Source: CAZLBV01 sp964557845 | GTDB taxonomy: Bacteria > Acidobacteriota > Aminicenantia > Aminicenantales > Aminicenantaceae | DNA: 23,389 nt | NCBI GenBank assembly: GCA_964557845.1 | Contig: CAZLBV010000151.1 | Span: 1-23,389, forward strand | Direction of reading: 5' to 3' | In this document: in pieces, positions 22,248 to 23,389 of the stretch | Layout: the number at the start of each line of letters is the position of its first letter | Numbering within the stretch: position 1 is the stretch's first letter | The notes under the pieces: generated by a model | Databases searched by the model: none | Seen by the model: the letters and a program-made list of their open reading frames with translations, nothing else | What the model was told of the DNA's origin: nothing | Made by a program: the position numbers and the translations under genes

Positions 22248-23389
22248 CTATTTATTCGCAGTGGCTAAGAGCTCATCGAATTTCTTTTTTTCTGTACCAG
22301 AAAGCCGGGGGTAGTAGAGCTTTTTAAAAAGCAAGAGGTATTTTCTGCTGTTCTTTTTATCACCGATAGTCAGATAGGCTCGCCCCAGATTGTATAATGC
22401 TTGATCATACTCCGGTCTCAGCTCCAGGGCCTTTTTAAAATTTTCGATCGCGCTGGTAGGATTGCTGTTTGCTAAATAAGCTCCACCTAAACCGTTAAAG
22501 GCATGCGCATCCTCTGGATTATACTCTACGGCTTTTTTAAAACTTTCAACAGAATTATTGTGGCTTTCAATTTTTTTTGTTCTTAAATAATCCGATAGAT
22601 AAAGAAGACCCAGGTTGGAATAAATAGAAGCATATTTATTATCGATGGAAAGACCTTGTAGATAGGCCGCCTCAGCCTGTTTGAGATCACCTTTATTGAA
22701 ATAAGCAATGCCTAAATAGTTCCATATCTCCGGCATGAATTCTTTTTCGCGCAAGTCTGTATTTTTAAAGGCTTCAATGAGTTTGTCGGAGAGGCTGGCA
22801 TTGGTAAGAAAATTTAAATAAGTCTTGAAGATCTCAAAATTATTCGGGAGAGATTCCAACCCTTGTTCGAGAACAAGGATCGCTTCTTTCAGCATGTTGG
22901 ATTCTTTATAGATCGTCGCCAGATTGGTAAAGGCGACATCGATATCGGACTGTTCTGTAATGATCTCTTTCAGCATTTGTACAGCCTGACTGGAGTTGCC
23001 CTTACGGAATTCCTCCATAGCAGCCATAGCCTTGTTATGATTGGGGAGGCGCAACTTGATATCGTCCTTAGGACCAAAGGTTTTTTTTGGTTCATGTGTA
23101 CCGGTGCTGATGTATCCCAGGCTTCTTAATTTCTCCAGGGTTTCTTTATCCACTTTTCCCTTTGCATTGATCGCGATTGAAGAGGTTTGACTCTTCATCA
23201 GAGACGCCAGCTTCTTTTGGAAATCTTCCATTTTTTTATCTTCGGCCAGATTTTTTAGCTCATCGAAATCTGTTTTGAGATCATATAATTCCGGGATGGG
23301 TGATTCTATATATTTTTTTTCTTTAAAAATATATCCTCTCAGAGGTGCCCATCCCCGGCTGTAATAGGGATAGAGCGATTCAAAATAAA
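22248..23389 (-). CDS. Sulfatase C-terminus fused to TPR repeats (5' end outside window)
   Basis: The frame is open to the right edge, so the N-terminal part is missing; about 379 codons are visible. The first visible residues, YFESLYPYYSRGWAPLRGYI, then FKEKKYIESPIPELYDLKTD and LKNLAEDKK, are the end of a type I sulfatase/alkaline-phosphatase-fold domain (the 'GW.PLR', 'PELYDL..D..E..NLA' pattern). The catalytic Cys/Ser lies outside. From the ATG-equivalent at 23231, TPR units follow, for example AFTNLATIYKESNMLKEAI, WNYLGIAYFNKGDLKQAEAA, AFNGLGGAYLANSNPTSAIE, ALYNLGRAYLTIGDKKNSRK. Substrate unknown. An internal ATG at 23231 should not be taken as the start. Confidence 0.82.
   Translation of the reverse strand, partial: YFESLYPYYSRGWAPLRGYIFKEKKYIESPIPELYDLKTDFDELKNLAEDKKMEDFQKKLASLMKSQTSSIAINAKGKVDKETLEKLRSLGYISTGTHEPKKTFGPKDDIKLRLPNHNKAMAAMEEFRKGNSSQAVQMLKEIITEQSDIDVAFTNLATIYKESNMLKEAILVLEQGLESLPNNFEIFKTYLNFLTNASLSDKLIEAFKNTDLREKEFMPEIWNYLGIAYFNKGDLKQAEAAYLQGLSIDNKYASIYSNLGLLYLSDYLRTKKIESHNNSVESFKKAVEYNPEDAHAFNGLGGAYLANSNPTSAIENFKKALELRPEYDQALYNLGRAYLTIGDKKNSRKYLLLFKKLYYPRLSGTEKKKFDELLATANK

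Overview
The window looks like chromosome from an uncultured, moderately AT-rich, diderm bacterium. The lineage guess is Candidatus Aminicenantes or a nearby Acidobacteriota-like group. It rests on two GWxTD-domain secreted proteins, a carboxypeptidase-regulatory/TPR protein, a TonB-dependent receptor of the 'GASPSYYDFDAFEEM' type, a sulfatase with a TPR tail and a bacterial endonuclease Q. This is inference from gene content; no marker phylogeny was possible.

Layout. 1-1923 (+): the 3' end of purC, then a PHP-domain phosphoesterase, a CvpA-type membrane protein and a small Fis-type DNA-binding protein, with overlapping ends like one operon. 1926-2240: repeat copy 1 and a pyrimidine heptamer tract. 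2299-4408 (+): groES-groEL with a near-perfect sigma70 promoter, two CIRCE-like operators and a strong terminator. 4582-8934 (-): endonuclease Q, a DUF151/bifunctional nuclease and a single-chain LptF-LptG fusion. 8969-11497 (+): a TonB-dependent receptor lacking its signal peptide and N-terminal plug region, abutting the endonuclease Q start. 11529-12050: its terminator, repeat copy 2 and a second heptamer tract. 12148-16462 (+): three exported proteins (CarboxypepD_reg-TPR, GWxTD lipoprotein, GWxTD-TPR). 16477-20616 (-): a four-helix-bundle-like protein, Ddl, RuvX, MltG and an exported Ig-like protein. 20789-21044: repeat copy 3, inverted. 21127-21942 (+): an exported protein with a duplicated beta domain. 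22115-22189 (+): tRNA-Gly(GCC). 22248-23389 (-): a sulfatase C-terminus fused to TPR repeats, cut by the window edge.

How it fits together. Much of the window concerns the cell envelope: LPS export (LptFG), peptidoglycan synthesis and chain termination (Ddl, MltG), outer-membrane import (a broken receptor) and a set of exported beta-sandwich/TPR proteins. Maintenance functions are interleaved: purine synthesis, GroESL, RuvX and endonuclease Q with a C-terminal sliding-clamp motif.

The best candidate for something undescribed is a 251-256 bp intergenic element present three times (1926-2177, 11575-11825, 20789-21044 inverted). It has terminal inverted repeats, a 14-17 bp stem enclosing a variable AT-rich segment of constant length (88-90 bp), a second hairpin whose sequence differs in every copy but always pairs, and a highly conserved core with a nested hairpin. 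Two stem positions change in compensating fashion between copies, which argues for selection on structure.
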